Counted from the stretch's first letter, positions 48,188 to 58,860 are shown. The stretch is DNA of 64,000 nt from Cryptomeria japonica (GCF_030272615.1 NC_081409.1:617775755-617839754), one strand, 5' to 3'. Program-made: numbers and translations. The notes: generated from the letters alone by a model not told the origin.

Positions 48188-49858
48188 CTACTTCTCTGTA
48201 CGGGGGTCGGGATAAGTGGCCTTTTTCGTCTGGGCGCGCGTGATCGCCAGTACTTCTTTCTCACCAGTCTTCTCAATGTTGAGGAGATTAACCCCTGGCT
48301 TAGGGCAATTTGCGTCCTCATGGTCGCCTGGCCCACACCATCGGCAGAGGTGCTGAGGGGTGGCTTCCTTCGTGCAATCATGGGCAAAGTGCCCCCACTG
48401 ATTGCAGGCCCTATACTGGATCATTGGCCGGCCCTTGGCATCATACTGGATACGGCTTCTGTTATTTTCCTTCCGTTGCTGCGTCTGTTGTCCCGGTAAC
48501 CTCCTGATGATGCCGTGGTTTGTTGGGCCGTACCCGCTGGTACGGATGTTGTGGCCTGCTCAGTGAACAACACTTCGTTCATTTGCGTACTTTGGGTCTT
48601 CATGTTGTATGGGCACTCCTTAATGGAGTGTCCCATCACTTGGCAAATCTCACAAAAGGCCTTCAGGCAAGTACCCTTCGTATGCCCTTCCTCTTTGCAC
48701 TCCGTGCACCATACGTTGCCTTCTATCCGACCCGTGCTTCTCATTGTTTTAAATTCTCTCCTCATTCGCTCCATGTCTTTCTGGAGCGCTTGCACCTTTT
48801 TGCCTACCTCGCCATCGCTGTTGCTTCACTCAGAAGAGTCATCATCCTCGGACAAGCTATCCTTCTTTTTTTTCTTGGATGTCTTGGTCTCGCTCTTGAG
48901 ATCCATCGCTTTATTATATGCGTCTTCGTACGACGTTGGTGGAACAATTTTCATCTTATTTCGGAGGGAGTGTTTCAGTCCCTCCATGAACCATCTCTTT
49001 TTCAACCCGTCCGCTGGTTGACTCTCCATTTTCGCCAACAGTTCCTTGAGCCGCCGACTATAGGCTCGGATAGTCTCGTTCTTGTTCTGCTTTGTGCCAT
49101 AGATTTCGGCTACTATTTCATTGTCGTCTCTGAGGAGGTGGAACTCTATCCTGAATTCCTTCTTCAAGTCGGGCCATGTGCCGACTTTGGTCTTATCCAT
49201 ATCTAAGTACCAGTGTTACCCATTTGTCTTGGTTGGTAACACCTTTCGCTGACCATATGGTTTTGCAAGTGCGGCAATGGCGGATGAGATCTTCCTTCCC
49301 GTTGCCATTGAACTTCGACAGTTTCTGTTTACTCGCCATTGATGGGGGTCGTCTCCCCGGAGGTGGTTGTGGCTGTGTCTGTGCCCCTGCGCCACTCCCT
49401 CCGGCGCCGGTGGTGTGTCCTGCTTGGGTGACTGGGGGTACGGTGTTTTGCCTGCCGTGTGTCGCACTTACAGTCGTACGGTTGTCCTCCCCTTCGTTCT
49501 CACCCGCTACTGGCTCCCTTTGGTGGTCCTCACTTCGCGGCGTAAGGGATAAGTTTTTGAACTGATCTCGGGTCTCTTTGACTAGATTCCTCCATAACCT
49601 TGTTTCCTCCAAAAACTCTTCGTGGCTTCTCACCCTACGGTGTTCTGGCGACGCATAGAAATTTCCCTCGGCTTCTGCCCCCTTCGTGACACCTCCTTGG
49701 TTCCCTTCGGGCAACCCTTCGGCAGGTCGTCCTTCGGCAAGTTGCCTCAGCCTCCGTCTATGTTCTGCTTGTTGCTCCAGAATCAAGGCCCTCTATGTGG
49801 CCTCCCACTCCTCCGTTTGTGCTTTCTTATTTCTATCTTTGTTTAATAGGTTGGGCAT
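48188..49858 (-). pseudogene. Gypsy Gag with four zinc knuckles
   Basis: The likely start is the Met at 49858 (MPNLLNKDRNKK), with a TAG after 21 codons. Next come a Pro/Gln/Gly-rich N-terminal part (49786-49193), a frameshift with an apparent small loss, then the Gag core (TWPDLKKEFRIEFHLLRDDN, ETIRAYSRRLKELLAKMES) to 48826. After a TGA the nucleocapsid part has CTECKEEGHTKGTC, CEICQVMGHSIKEC, YRACNQWGHFAHDC (first Cys replaced by Tyr) and CRWCGPGDHEDANC. A second frameshift falls between knuckles two and three. Gag builds the virus-like particle; the knuckles bind the RNA. Four knuckles in a row is more than the usual one or two. Confidence 0.88.
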
Positions 49859-50001
49859 TAATTCCCGTACATTTCCATAAATAACAAAACATAAAAACAA
49901 AACTCCTTTATTAATTCATCTCATCAGATACAACTTGTGTCAATATTATGACACCTTTATTCAAATATAGAATGTTCTTTTATCCCTCTGGGATTCAGGG
50001 T

Positions 50002-50379
50002 TCAATTTCCTCTTGGCCTCGTGCCATCACGCTCCGCTTCCCGACGACTGCTTTCTTCGTACTGTTGGAGTATTTGTTGGCGTCGCTCTTCTTGGGCAAT
50101 CTCCTCCAGGCGAGTTTGTTGTGCCAGTGATGCCTGTGCAAGCAACCGGGGGAGGTGGTTCATCAACCGATTTACTGCCGGGCTAACTTCCAGTGCTGTC
50201 CACAAGACACTTGTTGGGATTTCAGCCTTCGTGGCCTCCCTTCGGACGTAGGTCTCGATGGCCACCTGAAGGAGGATTGAGAATTCCCTTGTTGTAGTGT
50301 CTTCTCCGTGGTAGAGCTCTGTTTGCGCGTCGTCGGCCTCTGGGTTTATCTCACCAACGGGTAGGCCCATCGTGTCCAT
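50002..50379 (-). CDS. Small frame upstream of gypsy Gag
   Basis: The open frame begins inside the LTR; the first plausible Met outside it is at 50379 (MDTMGLPVGEINPEADD), giving 125 codons. Helical, charged content: LLQVAIETYVRREATK, SLAQQTRLEEIAQEERRQQI, LQQYEESSRREAERD. It lies between the primer site and Gag, in the place of the extra first frame of Ogre/Tat-type elements, but it is much shorter. It may instead be the start of Gag, cut off by a stop. No known domain. Confidence 0.5.
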   Translation of the reverse strand: MDTMGLPVGEINPEADDAQTELYHGEDTTTREFSILLQVAIETYVRREATKAEIPTSVLWTALEVSPAVNRLMNHLPRLLAQASLAQQTRLEEIAQEERRQQILQQYEESSRREAERDGTRPRGN

Positions 50380-50409
50380 GTGCCATCCGCTCCTTCCTTT
50401 CCCGAGTAT

Positions 50410-50429
50410 GTCTAGGCAACGACGCCAAA
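50410..50429 (-). promoter_or_regulatory. Gypsy primer-binding site
   Basis: The minus strand reads TTGGCGTCGTTGCCTAGAC directly after the LTR end. It resembles the TGGCGCCGTTGCC-type primer site of many plant gypsy elements. I do not assign the tRNA. Confidence 0.75.
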
Positions 50430-50696
50430 TGTTTACCCTCTCGGGTGAATAACTTAAAGCATACAGATACAAAACATAATGCAGAATAATAATGCCATAG
50501 ATATCAGATGAAATATAAGAGATGTTATTCCATTAATAATCGTGTGTCACAAGTTACATTCGGAAGTATATAAAGATACCGAGGGGGTGCGAGCGCCAAC
50601 CGTTGCACCGCAACTACCATCCCTCAGTTGCCAACTAACCAAGACAATTACAACTTAATTAACTAGTTTTATTTTCGTACAATATTGCCGCTAACA
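50430..50696 (-). repeat. Gypsy 5' LTR
   Basis: TGTTTACCCTCTCGGG to TGCCGCTAACA, followed by TCGAT. It is 267 bp, the same length as the partner at 38322-38588, with about 13 substitutions. Confidence 0.93.
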
Positions 50697-50933
50697 TCGA
50701 TCAAAACCCAAACATTGAAACAACAGTCATGATTTTTTGTGGAAAAAATCAGAAAACCGTCTCGCAGAGAAAAATCCCACGATTTTTGTGTGAAAAAATC
50801 GTGCAAAAAACGAAAAAATAACCATGATTTTTTAGGATAAAATCAGGCAAAGCCTAGATATAATTTTTGAGGAAAACATTATAAAAACCCATGACCATGA
50901 TCCTGCACGAGTAGGTACAGAGACCGAGAAACG

Positions 50934-53900
50934 TGTTGATGTGTTTTTTATGCACATGCGAACACAGAATAAAATACCTAAAGGTACCTTATCCTCTCTT
51001 GAACAAAGTTTCCCGTCTGCTGAAGATTTCGTCGAAGGATCAATCGAGGCAACTCCAAGGTTCTTGTATGTAGGTTCTCTACGTGTGGATAAGCTTCTCG
51101 TGGTATGATGTGATTTTGCTGGAATCACAAGGGGACTTACGTTTGACTGCCTGAACGTCTGATTTGCTTTGAATATTGCTGGAACGTGAGATTTTACTGG
51201 TCCTAGATTTTGAAAAAAAAGGAAAAAGGAGAAGGGTTGAAACGGGATCTATTTCTAACACTAAGAATGTAAGAGCAATGAATGACTTTTGATGAAATTC
51301 TAACTAAGTCTTGCTTTGACATGCTAGGATCATCTCTGCAAGGTTAGTGCGATCTTCTAAGGAAAGCTTTATGATGTTCAAATCACCGCCACAAACAAGG
51401 ACACCGTTAGGTTGATGCATGTCAATGAAGAAGCGATAATTGAAGTTAAGCTTAGACTGAATGATTCCAGTTGACTACGCAAGGCAAGTCTGTAATCAAC
51501 AAACCGCTAGTAGTATGGATATACATATTTCACCATCGATCATACACATTTCTTCCACTCATCTAATAACATGAAATCAAATTTGAGAAGTATAGAGACC
51601 ATGCAAATTGTTGAATCGACCCATAGAATTCACCATTTCTTCAATGAAGTTTACAAGTCCTTTACAACAACATCTTGGCAACAATCTTTGCCTTCTCTTT
51701 CTACTCTACTCTAACTATTTCCTATTCTCTGACTATTCACTATTATCTATTCTCTATCAACCAACTATTAACCAACTATTAACCAACTATTAACCTTTAC
51801 AAATGAGGAGCCAGGGCTTATATAGAGAAACCCTTTACAAATAGATGGCTCTGATTGATTTAGAATCAATGGCTAGGATTACAAGATAGAAACCCTAATT
51901 AGGGTTTGTTACAACAAACTTCCTTAGCCAATTAGAAAATTACATTCCAAGAGTGAGGACCAATAAGAAGCAGGGGTAGGTACATCGAAGTTTGTGCCGC
52001 CTCCGGTAAACTAGGTACATTGAATCTGGTCATGCTGAGGTGGACCAATCCGACTGGAAGAATGATGACTGGGACGCCACCTTGTCTGACACTTGTAACT
52101 TGGTTGATGTTCAATTTGATGAAGTTGAGAAGCTAACTTTAATTAACTCTTCTGAAACTATCTGCTTCTTCAACAGACCTTTGCTTTGACCTTATTTGAT
52201 TCTCCTCTGTCTTTGATGTGATGGATGGGTGGTGTACCTTTCCTTGAAATGCTGGCATCGCCTTCCTTTGTCATCTTGTGGTTCCTTAGTGTGGCAAAGT
52301 GAAGGTTCTAGAGGTAGCTGGCAATTCCTTGAACACCTTGAATCTTCCCTTTTGCCTGTGGAACGTCCTTGACGATGATGGACTAGAATTGGTCGTCCTT
52401 GATGATGCTGGACTGGAAGAGGTTGTCCTTGCCCTGGCTTGGTTTTCTCCATCTGCAAAATAAACCAAAAGGTGATTAAGTACATATGACATGTTTATTT
52501 CAACAAAGCATTTTCCACCTTAAATCATCAACAAGAAGACTTTAAAATAAATTTCGCTCAAAATCCTTCCCAGGGACAAGCCCTATAAGAATTTTGTCTT
52601 GGACCCTTTGGAAGGGTTAGGAGTGAAATTTGCTATTTTGCCCAATTTAGACCTCATTTCATCATAATCTCACAACTAGCCCTTCGCCTGGCCCAAACAA
52701 GGTGAGAAATAGGAGTTTCAAAGGATTTCGCCCTGGACCCTTTGGAAGGGTCAGGAGCGAAATTTGCATTTTAGGACAAATGCCATCATGTCTCTACTCC
52801 AAAATGCCTTCCAAGGCAAGCATACGCTATCCTTCTCCTCACCAAAGGCTAGGAATCCACAACTTGACCTTCATCATGGGCAAACTAGGTGATTCTAGGA
52901 ATTTCGCCCTGGACCCTCTGGAAGGGTCAAGAGCGAAATTCAAGTCTTAGGCTTGATTCTTCATCTCCTTCACTTCACTTCATCTTGCAAGGCAAAGAAT
53001 ACCTCACTCCACCTTCAACCATGCCATAGGTATCAAAGTTTTAGCTTCACTCAAGGAGGAAAAGTGTGGTTTGAAGAATTTCGTTCTAGACCCTTTGGAA
53101 GGGTCAAGAGCAAAATTCTCTTTTTAGCTCAAAATTTGCATTTTTAATGGTAAAAAATCTTTCCAAGGCATTCCAAATGGCTTCTCTCACCCTAGTCTAG
53201 GCTTGACTTCACTCAAAATTTGGAGAAAAGGATGGTTTTAGGGTTTTTCGCTCTGGACCCTTTGGAAGGGTCAGGAGCGAAAATCTTGTTTTGAGCTCAT
53301 TTCTTCATATTTGATGACTCTTGGCAATTCAAGGACATGCCTAAGGACACCTTTAATCTTGATCCACACTAGACTTGACATAAATTTGAGGGAAAAGATA
53401 GGTTTTGCACAATTTCGCTCTGGACCCTTTGGAAGGGTCAGGAGCGAATTTCTTGATCTTGAGCATATTTCCTCATCCTTCCAACTTCAAATCTCCTTCA
53501 AAGGTAAGGTCAAGCCACCTCCCTTCCATCTATGCCATGAAAACCAAGGATTTAACTTATTTTGAAGGGAAAATAGGTGATTATAGGAATTTTGCTCTGG
53601 ACCCTCTGGAAGGGTCAGGAGTGAAATTCTTGATTTGGCTCAATTCCTTCAATTTCAATGATTTCTAGCAACTTGAAGTCACTCGTAAGGACCTCTCCCA
53701 TCTCAATTCACTTTAGTCTGCAATTGCCTTGGCATAAAATTGGGGAAAAAGGTGGTTTAGTGAAATTTTGCCTTGGACCCTTTGGAAGGGTCAGGAGTGA
53801 ATTTCCATTTCTAGGACAAAATCTCTACCTTTCAAAATTTGGTCAAACAAAGAAGGAAATGAGTTCTAGATGGATTTTCGCTCTGGACCCTTTGGAAGGG

Positions 53901-55849
53901 TCAGGAGTGAAAATCTTGATTTAGGCTTGATTGTTCATTTTTCCAACTTCAATCTTCTCTGGGAGGCAAACATAGATCATTTTCCACCTAAGGAACAAGT
54001 TTTGAAGCCCAAACAAGGTAGCAAATGAGGTTTATAATGAATTTCGCTTTGGACCCTTTGGAAGGGTCAGGAGCGAAATTCTCTTTTAGGCTAAAATCTT
54101 GATCTTCCAAAGCATCCAACTCCCTCTCAAGGCAAGAACATACTAGTTCATCCCCCATTATGCCAACACCTAGCCAAAACAAGGAAGAAAACAAGAGCTA
54201 TAAGGATTTTCGCTCTGGACCCTTTGGAAGGGTCAGGAGCGAAAATCATGATTTGACCTTGATTCTTGATTTTCTCAACTTTAATCTTCTTTGGGAGGCA
54301 AACATAGGTCGTTCTTCTTGCATCTCCATCTTGGTCTTGACTTTGGGAAAGGGGAAAAGGAGTGTTTTCAAGAATTTCGCTCTGGACCCTTTGGAAGGGT
54401 CAGGAGCGAAATTCACCTTTTAGTCTAGAATCCTTCATCTCATCCACCTTTACTCACCTCCTAAGGCTAGAACATTCAAAAACACCTCCACACATGCCTT
54501 AGAAACTAGGAAATTGGCCTAGACAGGGAAGAAATTGAGGTCTTCAAGGATTTTCGCTCTGGAACCTTTGGAAGGGTCAGGAGCGAAAATCTCACTCTTG
54601 GCTAGTTTCTCACTTTCTTTCATCTCATTCTCCTCCAAACTTGCTCAAATCAACTTCCTCCTTTCGCAATCAAGACAATCCACCACCCAACTGGCACCAG
54701 GCGAGGTTAAACTAGGTTTTTAAGGCCAAAGGAAGGCAAAATGGAGGATTTCACTCTGGACCCTTTGGAAGGGTCAGGAGCAAAATTCTCTTTTGAGGCT
54801 AGCTTTCATCATCCCAAGGTCTAAAATCTCCTCTCTAAGGCAAAGTTGCATCAAACCTTCTCAATTATGCCTCAAAAGTCTACAATTTTGGTCATATCCT
54901 GGAGCAAAGTGGAGGAAAATTGGATTTCGCTTTGGACCCTTTGGAAGGGTCAGGAGTGAAATCCATGCCTTAGGTCATAATCTTCATCCTTAAATGCTTT
55001 CAAACAGTTCTTAGGCAAGAACATATCAAAACCTTCACCACATGTCTAAGGAACAAGACTCTTAGTGCAAACAAGGTGAAGAATGGTGTGTCCTTGGAAT
55101 TTCGCTCTGGACCCTTTGGAAGGGTCAAGAGCGAAATTCACCTTTTGAGCTAATTTCTCACTTATTTTTTCCTCTTCATACCTTGGACAAACTTCATTAG
55201 GCCTCCTTCCCTCATGATCACATGAATTTGCTCTTCAAGCTGACATGTAGCCCAAGAATTTGGTGAAAAATAAGGTTTTACATGAATTTCGCTATGGACC
55301 CTTTGGAAGGGTCAGGAGCGAAAATCATGTTTGGGCTCAAATCCTGACTCCATTTTCACATTTCCTCATTCAAACAAGTGCTTTTTCCTTCATTCAAACC
55401 TAGGAAAGGGTTAGCTCAGAGCCCGGGTCGAGGTGGAGTGTCTTGTGGAGAAATTCGCCTTGGACCCTTTGGAAGGGTCAGGAGCGAAATCCTCATTTTG
55501 GGCTTAATTCACCTCCTTTTCCACTTGACTTTGCCTTAGTCGTGATCTTTGATTCATTCCTTCCATGTCTTAGCCAAATTTGCTCAACCACTCACTGACT
55601 TCCTTGAACTCAAACGGGACACAACCAGCAAAACTAAGCCTAAGGAAGACCTTGAAAGAAACCCTAACTTGGAGCATCTACTGACTCATCCTAGCTCAAG
55701 CAGAGCCTGCTATCCAGCGATCCCCCTAACAGCACTCATCATGCAAAGGCTAACAGACAAAACCCTAAAAGACCAAGAAAGCAAACCCTAGAAAGCAAAA
55801 AGTAGGGGTCCCCAATTATAATGGGGCGATGTGTGAATATGTCACAACA
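50934..55849 (-). mobile_element. P-family solo LTR (4.9 kb) with hairpin array
   Basis: TGTTGATGTGTTTTTTATGC to TGTCACAACA. Flanks AAACG and AAACC agree at 4 of 5 bases, so the target duplication has one change. Minus-strand TATA box CTATATAAGCCC at about 51815-51826. Left of it is about 0.9 kb closely alike to 43307-44190. Right of it is about 4.0 kb of U3 with eighteen hairpins. The end carries GGGGCGATGTGTGAA as in the other copy, beside a CCCC...GGGG palindrome. It is inserted in the copia interior. No coding sequence. Confidence 0.88.
52593..55490. repeat. Array of eighteen hairpins, 165-177-bp spacing (type B)
   Basis: Hairpins begin near 52593, 52726, 52902, 53079, 53246, 53413, 53589, 53766, 53875, 54042, 54207, 54374, 54550, 54749, 54924, 55099, 55286 and 55452. 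The typical copy has left arm TCGCTCTGGACCCTT, loop TGG and right arm AAGGGTCAGGAGCGA; flanking TTT/AAA often extends the stem. Spacings are 165-177 bp except for 109, 133, 187 and 199 at four places. Spacers are recognisably related (CAAGGCAAG..., CAAACAAGG...) but far more diverged than the hairpins. Frames that run over the hairpin all contain GPFGRVRSE or LDPLEGS and are by-products of the repeat. Confidence 0.95.
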
Positions 55850-56478
55850 AAACCCTAGGTTAAAATTGCAGCAACCATTGATTTTGAGGAAAACTGGTAA
55901 ACCCCAATTGCAAAGAAACCATGCAAAACCCTAGCCGTGGGTATGTAACTGCTCACACGAACTAGACGTGCACTCAGACCATATGTGAGCACATCCAAAA
56001 TACAGTTCTCCACTCGCATCGAAACACCAAAACGTGGGTCAAAAAACACCAAAATGTGGGCTGAAAAATACACAATGTGTCGCCAAGAAGACCATAAAGC
56101 CACGATCCAAAAAAAATCGCGGTCGCCAGGTAGAGAAAACACTTTAGAAGACCGACTCGAACAACAAAACATAGGCTAAAACCCGAACAAACCCTGCCAA
56201 AAAAACCTTCACGTGGAGGAATAACATAGAAACACAAAGGTCGTGGGCCCCAAAATGCGAAAACCAGAGAAAAAAAACGTAGACAAAAATGGGTTAAAAA
56301 ACCCTTGAAATTGTAGAAAAAAATCCCTTGTGATTTGCACTAAAAAACCTAAAAAATAAGAGACATTTTTTTCATAAGAAGATTAAATTTTTTTTGGAAA
56401 AAAATCCAGGTAAGGTTTGAATTTTTATTAAAAATTTCGCAGAACTTTATAAAACCCCATTGAACCGCTCTGATACCA
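55850..56478 (-). other. Copia interior, right part, and primer site
   Basis: AAAACCC-rich non-coding DNA, then TGGTATCAGAGCGG (minus strand, 56465-56478), the tRNA-iMet-type primer site of the copia element. The stretch 55938-55977 is a reverse-complement match to 37626-37665. No gene. Confidence 0.75.
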
Positions 56479-56656
56479 TGTAATGGTAATTGTATATTAA
56501 CATTAGATACGAAAGCTCTATTTAAAGAGATTACAAAGATGATGTTTAAGGAAACAGTCGTTAACTGAAGATGAAATTCGAAACTAGCTAAACTAAACTA
56601 AGATTACATTATTGACCATTAATAAGCAAATTTGCTAATATCATTCTAATAAATAG

Positions 56657-58008
56657 ACTCATGTCAAGCACCCCAAAAGCATTGATATAGGGAATAGAGA
56701 TGTTACACAGGAAAGAATTCACGCCTTCCAAGAGCAACTAATATCATCGTCCCAATAGAAATATATTCCATACCAAAATAAGACTTTAGAAGCTCCATCA
56801 ATAATCCTCCTTGTGCATACAACCCAACAATGTTATAATGTTGCTTTAAAGCCCAAATATAATACTCAGCTAATGAAAATTGAGCCAATATTAAAGTCCA
56901 GTGCTAGAGAATGGATATTCATGTCAATGAAATGCAACTTTCTAGCAAATACATTTGAAGCCATTGTCCTTCCAAAGATAACCGACCCAATAGTATAAAT
57001 AATATCAAAAGAACAATGAATGCATTAGAGTTCCATGCCAATCATTATAAATTATATTTTCTTTTAAACTTGACATCCAAAAATTAAAATTCATAACTCA
57101 TCATAAAAATATTCTATCTCTTCTTATTCGACCCATCACATATTTTGGTGATCAATATAATATTTGATACAAGAAATAAAGTGTTGTACTCAACAATAAT
57201 ACCCATGCCAAGTAAAATGGATGTAGCAGCCAAGATATTCTAATCTCCACGTTTAACAGTGCTTGCACTATTATAGTTATTTCTCTCCAAAGTTGGCTCC
57301 AGGAAACTCATGCCAACAATAATATAGCCAACTGATATTTATCTCATCAATAATATTCAACAAATGCTCATAATATTATAACACATTAATTCTCCAAATA
57401 GAAAGTACCAGGCAAGGCATTCAAACAAACAAGCATTTGTAATAACACTAGATCCTTTATAAATTTGTCTTTGAAATAGACTTTACAAATTTGATCAACT
57501 TGTCTATAATACACTGATAAATACCTGAAATGATATCTGCAAAACCCTCTTCGAGATTCTTGATTGAAACCTCCAACAATCTGGACATTGAAGTGCATTT
57601 GTGAATCCTATGAAGAATCCACCCATAATTTGAATTGGGTTTTTGTCTAATCCTCCCAAATCTAAGGCTTTCTGTCTTAGGGTTTGCTGAATCAAAAGCC
57701 AGAAGCTCTCAGAGCTCAAGAGAAAATAATAAAATCAAGCATCCTGAAATGAATCCCATTCGGCCTTTTTATAACACTCTCAAAACACTTCTGGAAATTT
57801 TTTCAAATTCCCCTCTCTTTTTAATTTTGAACTTTCGCCAAAGGGAAATAATAAAGTGACCTTTTTTTAATTCTTCGTCAACATAAAATAAGTCACTTTA
57901 ATGACCTTGTTAAATAATTAAAATAAGTTGTCATTAAATTTATTTATATTTCGACAACTTAAATTTTAATTATTTAATTAGATTCTGAGGTCCAAAGGGG
58001 ACCTTACA
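56657..58008 (-). repeat. LTR of the orphan-frame element, part 2
   Basis: Continuation of the LTR begun at 36571, after the copia insertion. It ends AAAGGGGACCTTACA, almost the inverse of its TGTAAAGACCCCTTT start. Several minus-strand frames of 60-70 codons (56703-56888, 57386-57719) look weakly protein-like, but I could not assign them. The stretch 57700-58000 contains AATTAAATT-type AT-rich runs. Confidence 0.6.
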
Positions 58009-58079
58009 AAAATTGCCAAACATAGGCGAAGGGTCATCAATGAATGCACACTTGAGAAGGGGACATGACATCTTGATGG

Positions 58080-58860
58080 AATAGTTTTAGAGCTTGTACT
58101 TGTTTCTGTAGGCTATGTGATGTTTTTGCTATTAAGATAAGGTCATTAGAATATAGCAACAACTTCATCACTCGTGTCTAGATGAACACCCCCATTGCCT
58201 AACTTGTCTATCCACTCCTCTAATTTGTCTATGTATAGCCCAAACAAAGTGGGGGATAATGGGCATTCTTGTCTGACTTTGATGTTGCTTGCAAAATATT
58301 TTGATAAATCACCCTTTGTTCTAATTTTGGTTTGAATCTAATCATAAAGCTTGTGGATTGCTGTGCTATATTTTTCTGGTATTCCTATCTATTTCATTTA
58401 GCCCCAGAGTTTGCTTCTAGGCATTGTGTCGAATGCCTTTTTGAAATCAACAAAATAGCAAAAACCTCTTTCCCTTTTTTTTCTCAAACTTTTTCAATCA
58501 AATGTCTGAGTGTGATATAGTGTGTAATTGTACAATGCTTGGCTTGAAATCCATTTGCCCTTTTGCCTTCTTACCCTCCTTTTCTGCCCAAAGTCTAATT
58601 CTATGTTTTACCATACTTCCAAAGATTTTTCCAAAATGGGGATAAATCATTATAGTATGATAGTTTTGTTGGTTGTTAACATCCCCGCTTTTGAGGAGAG
58701 GGGTGACAAAATTGGTTGGGAAACCATATTGAATGACCTTGTTAAATATCGTATTGACGTGTGGTGCTAGAGCTTCCAAGCCCTCTTTTAAGAATTTGGC
58801 CTGTAATTGATTTATTACCAAATTTATAATTATTTCCTTTATATCTTTTGTGGAGAAGAC
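58080..58860 (-). pseudogene. LINE reverse transcriptase fragment (second)
   Basis: The minus strand reads LKEGLEALAPHVNTIFNKVI, TPLLKSGDVNNQQNYHTIMI and FGSMVKHRIRLWAEKEGKKA (58821-58498). It continues with frameshifts through RHLIEKV, a CFVDFKKAFDT-like block (about 58400-58460) and VRQECPLSPTLFGLYIDKLE (about 58225-58285), toward a decayed YSNDLIL catalytic box. This is a non-LTR RT of a clade different from the fragment at 24 kb, inactive through many stops. Confidence 0.8.

Larger units (their letters stand above)
38322..50696 (-). mobile_element. Ty3/gypsy retrotransposon, complete but broken, with two nested solo LTRs
   Basis: LTRs of 267 bp at 38322-38588 and 50430-50696, flanked by a perfect TCGAT duplication (38317-38321 and 50697-50701). 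I counted about 13 differences between the LTRs, near 95% identity. The element reads leftward. Order on the minus strand: upstream frame, Gag with zinc knuckles, protease, RT, RNase H, integrase, coiled-coil frame, polypurine tract. Two solo LTRs (43307-47406 and 41199-42461) interrupt pol. Without them the element is about 7.0 kb. Its RT and integrase resemble the lineage represented by the fragment at 15490-16470. Confidence 0.93.
37224..56651 (-). mobile_element. Ty1/copia element hosting a nested insertion stack
   Basis: Short LTRs at 37224-37399 and 56479-56651 (176 and 173 bp, roughly 91% alike by eye), flanked by AATAG at 37219-37223 and 56652-56656. The primer site TGGTATCAGAGCGG (minus strand, 56465-56478) abuts the right LTR, so the element reads leftward. 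A purine-rich tract, TTGAGGAAGGG, abuts the left LTR. The LTRs end TG...TA rather than TG...CA. The native interior amounts to roughly 1.8 kb, left over from 37400-38316, 50702-50933 and 55850-56464, and is mostly AAAACCC/AATTTTTTGAGG repeats. Everything else inside it was inserted later: gypsy at 38322-50696 and a solo LTR at 50934-55849. Confidence 0.85.

Noticed and set aside
47529-49206. Long + strand frames (up to 228 codons) opposite gypsy gag and protease
   Set aside because: Antisense shadows of the minus-strand coding sequence; no motifs of their own.
52700-54995. Series of + strand frames sharing FRSGPFGRVRSE or FALDPLEGSG
   Set aside because: These are translations of the hairpin repeat in different phases, each interrupted by stops; not a protein family.
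45624-55490. CRISPR-like appearance of regularly spaced palindromic repeats
   Set aside because: Spacers are about 130 bp, related to each other, and lie in the LTR of a plant retroelement. No cas genes are present.
56703-57720. Minus-strand protein-like pieces within the split LTR
   Set aside because: Some resemblance to PPR or membrane-protein phrases, but too short and inconsistent to name.
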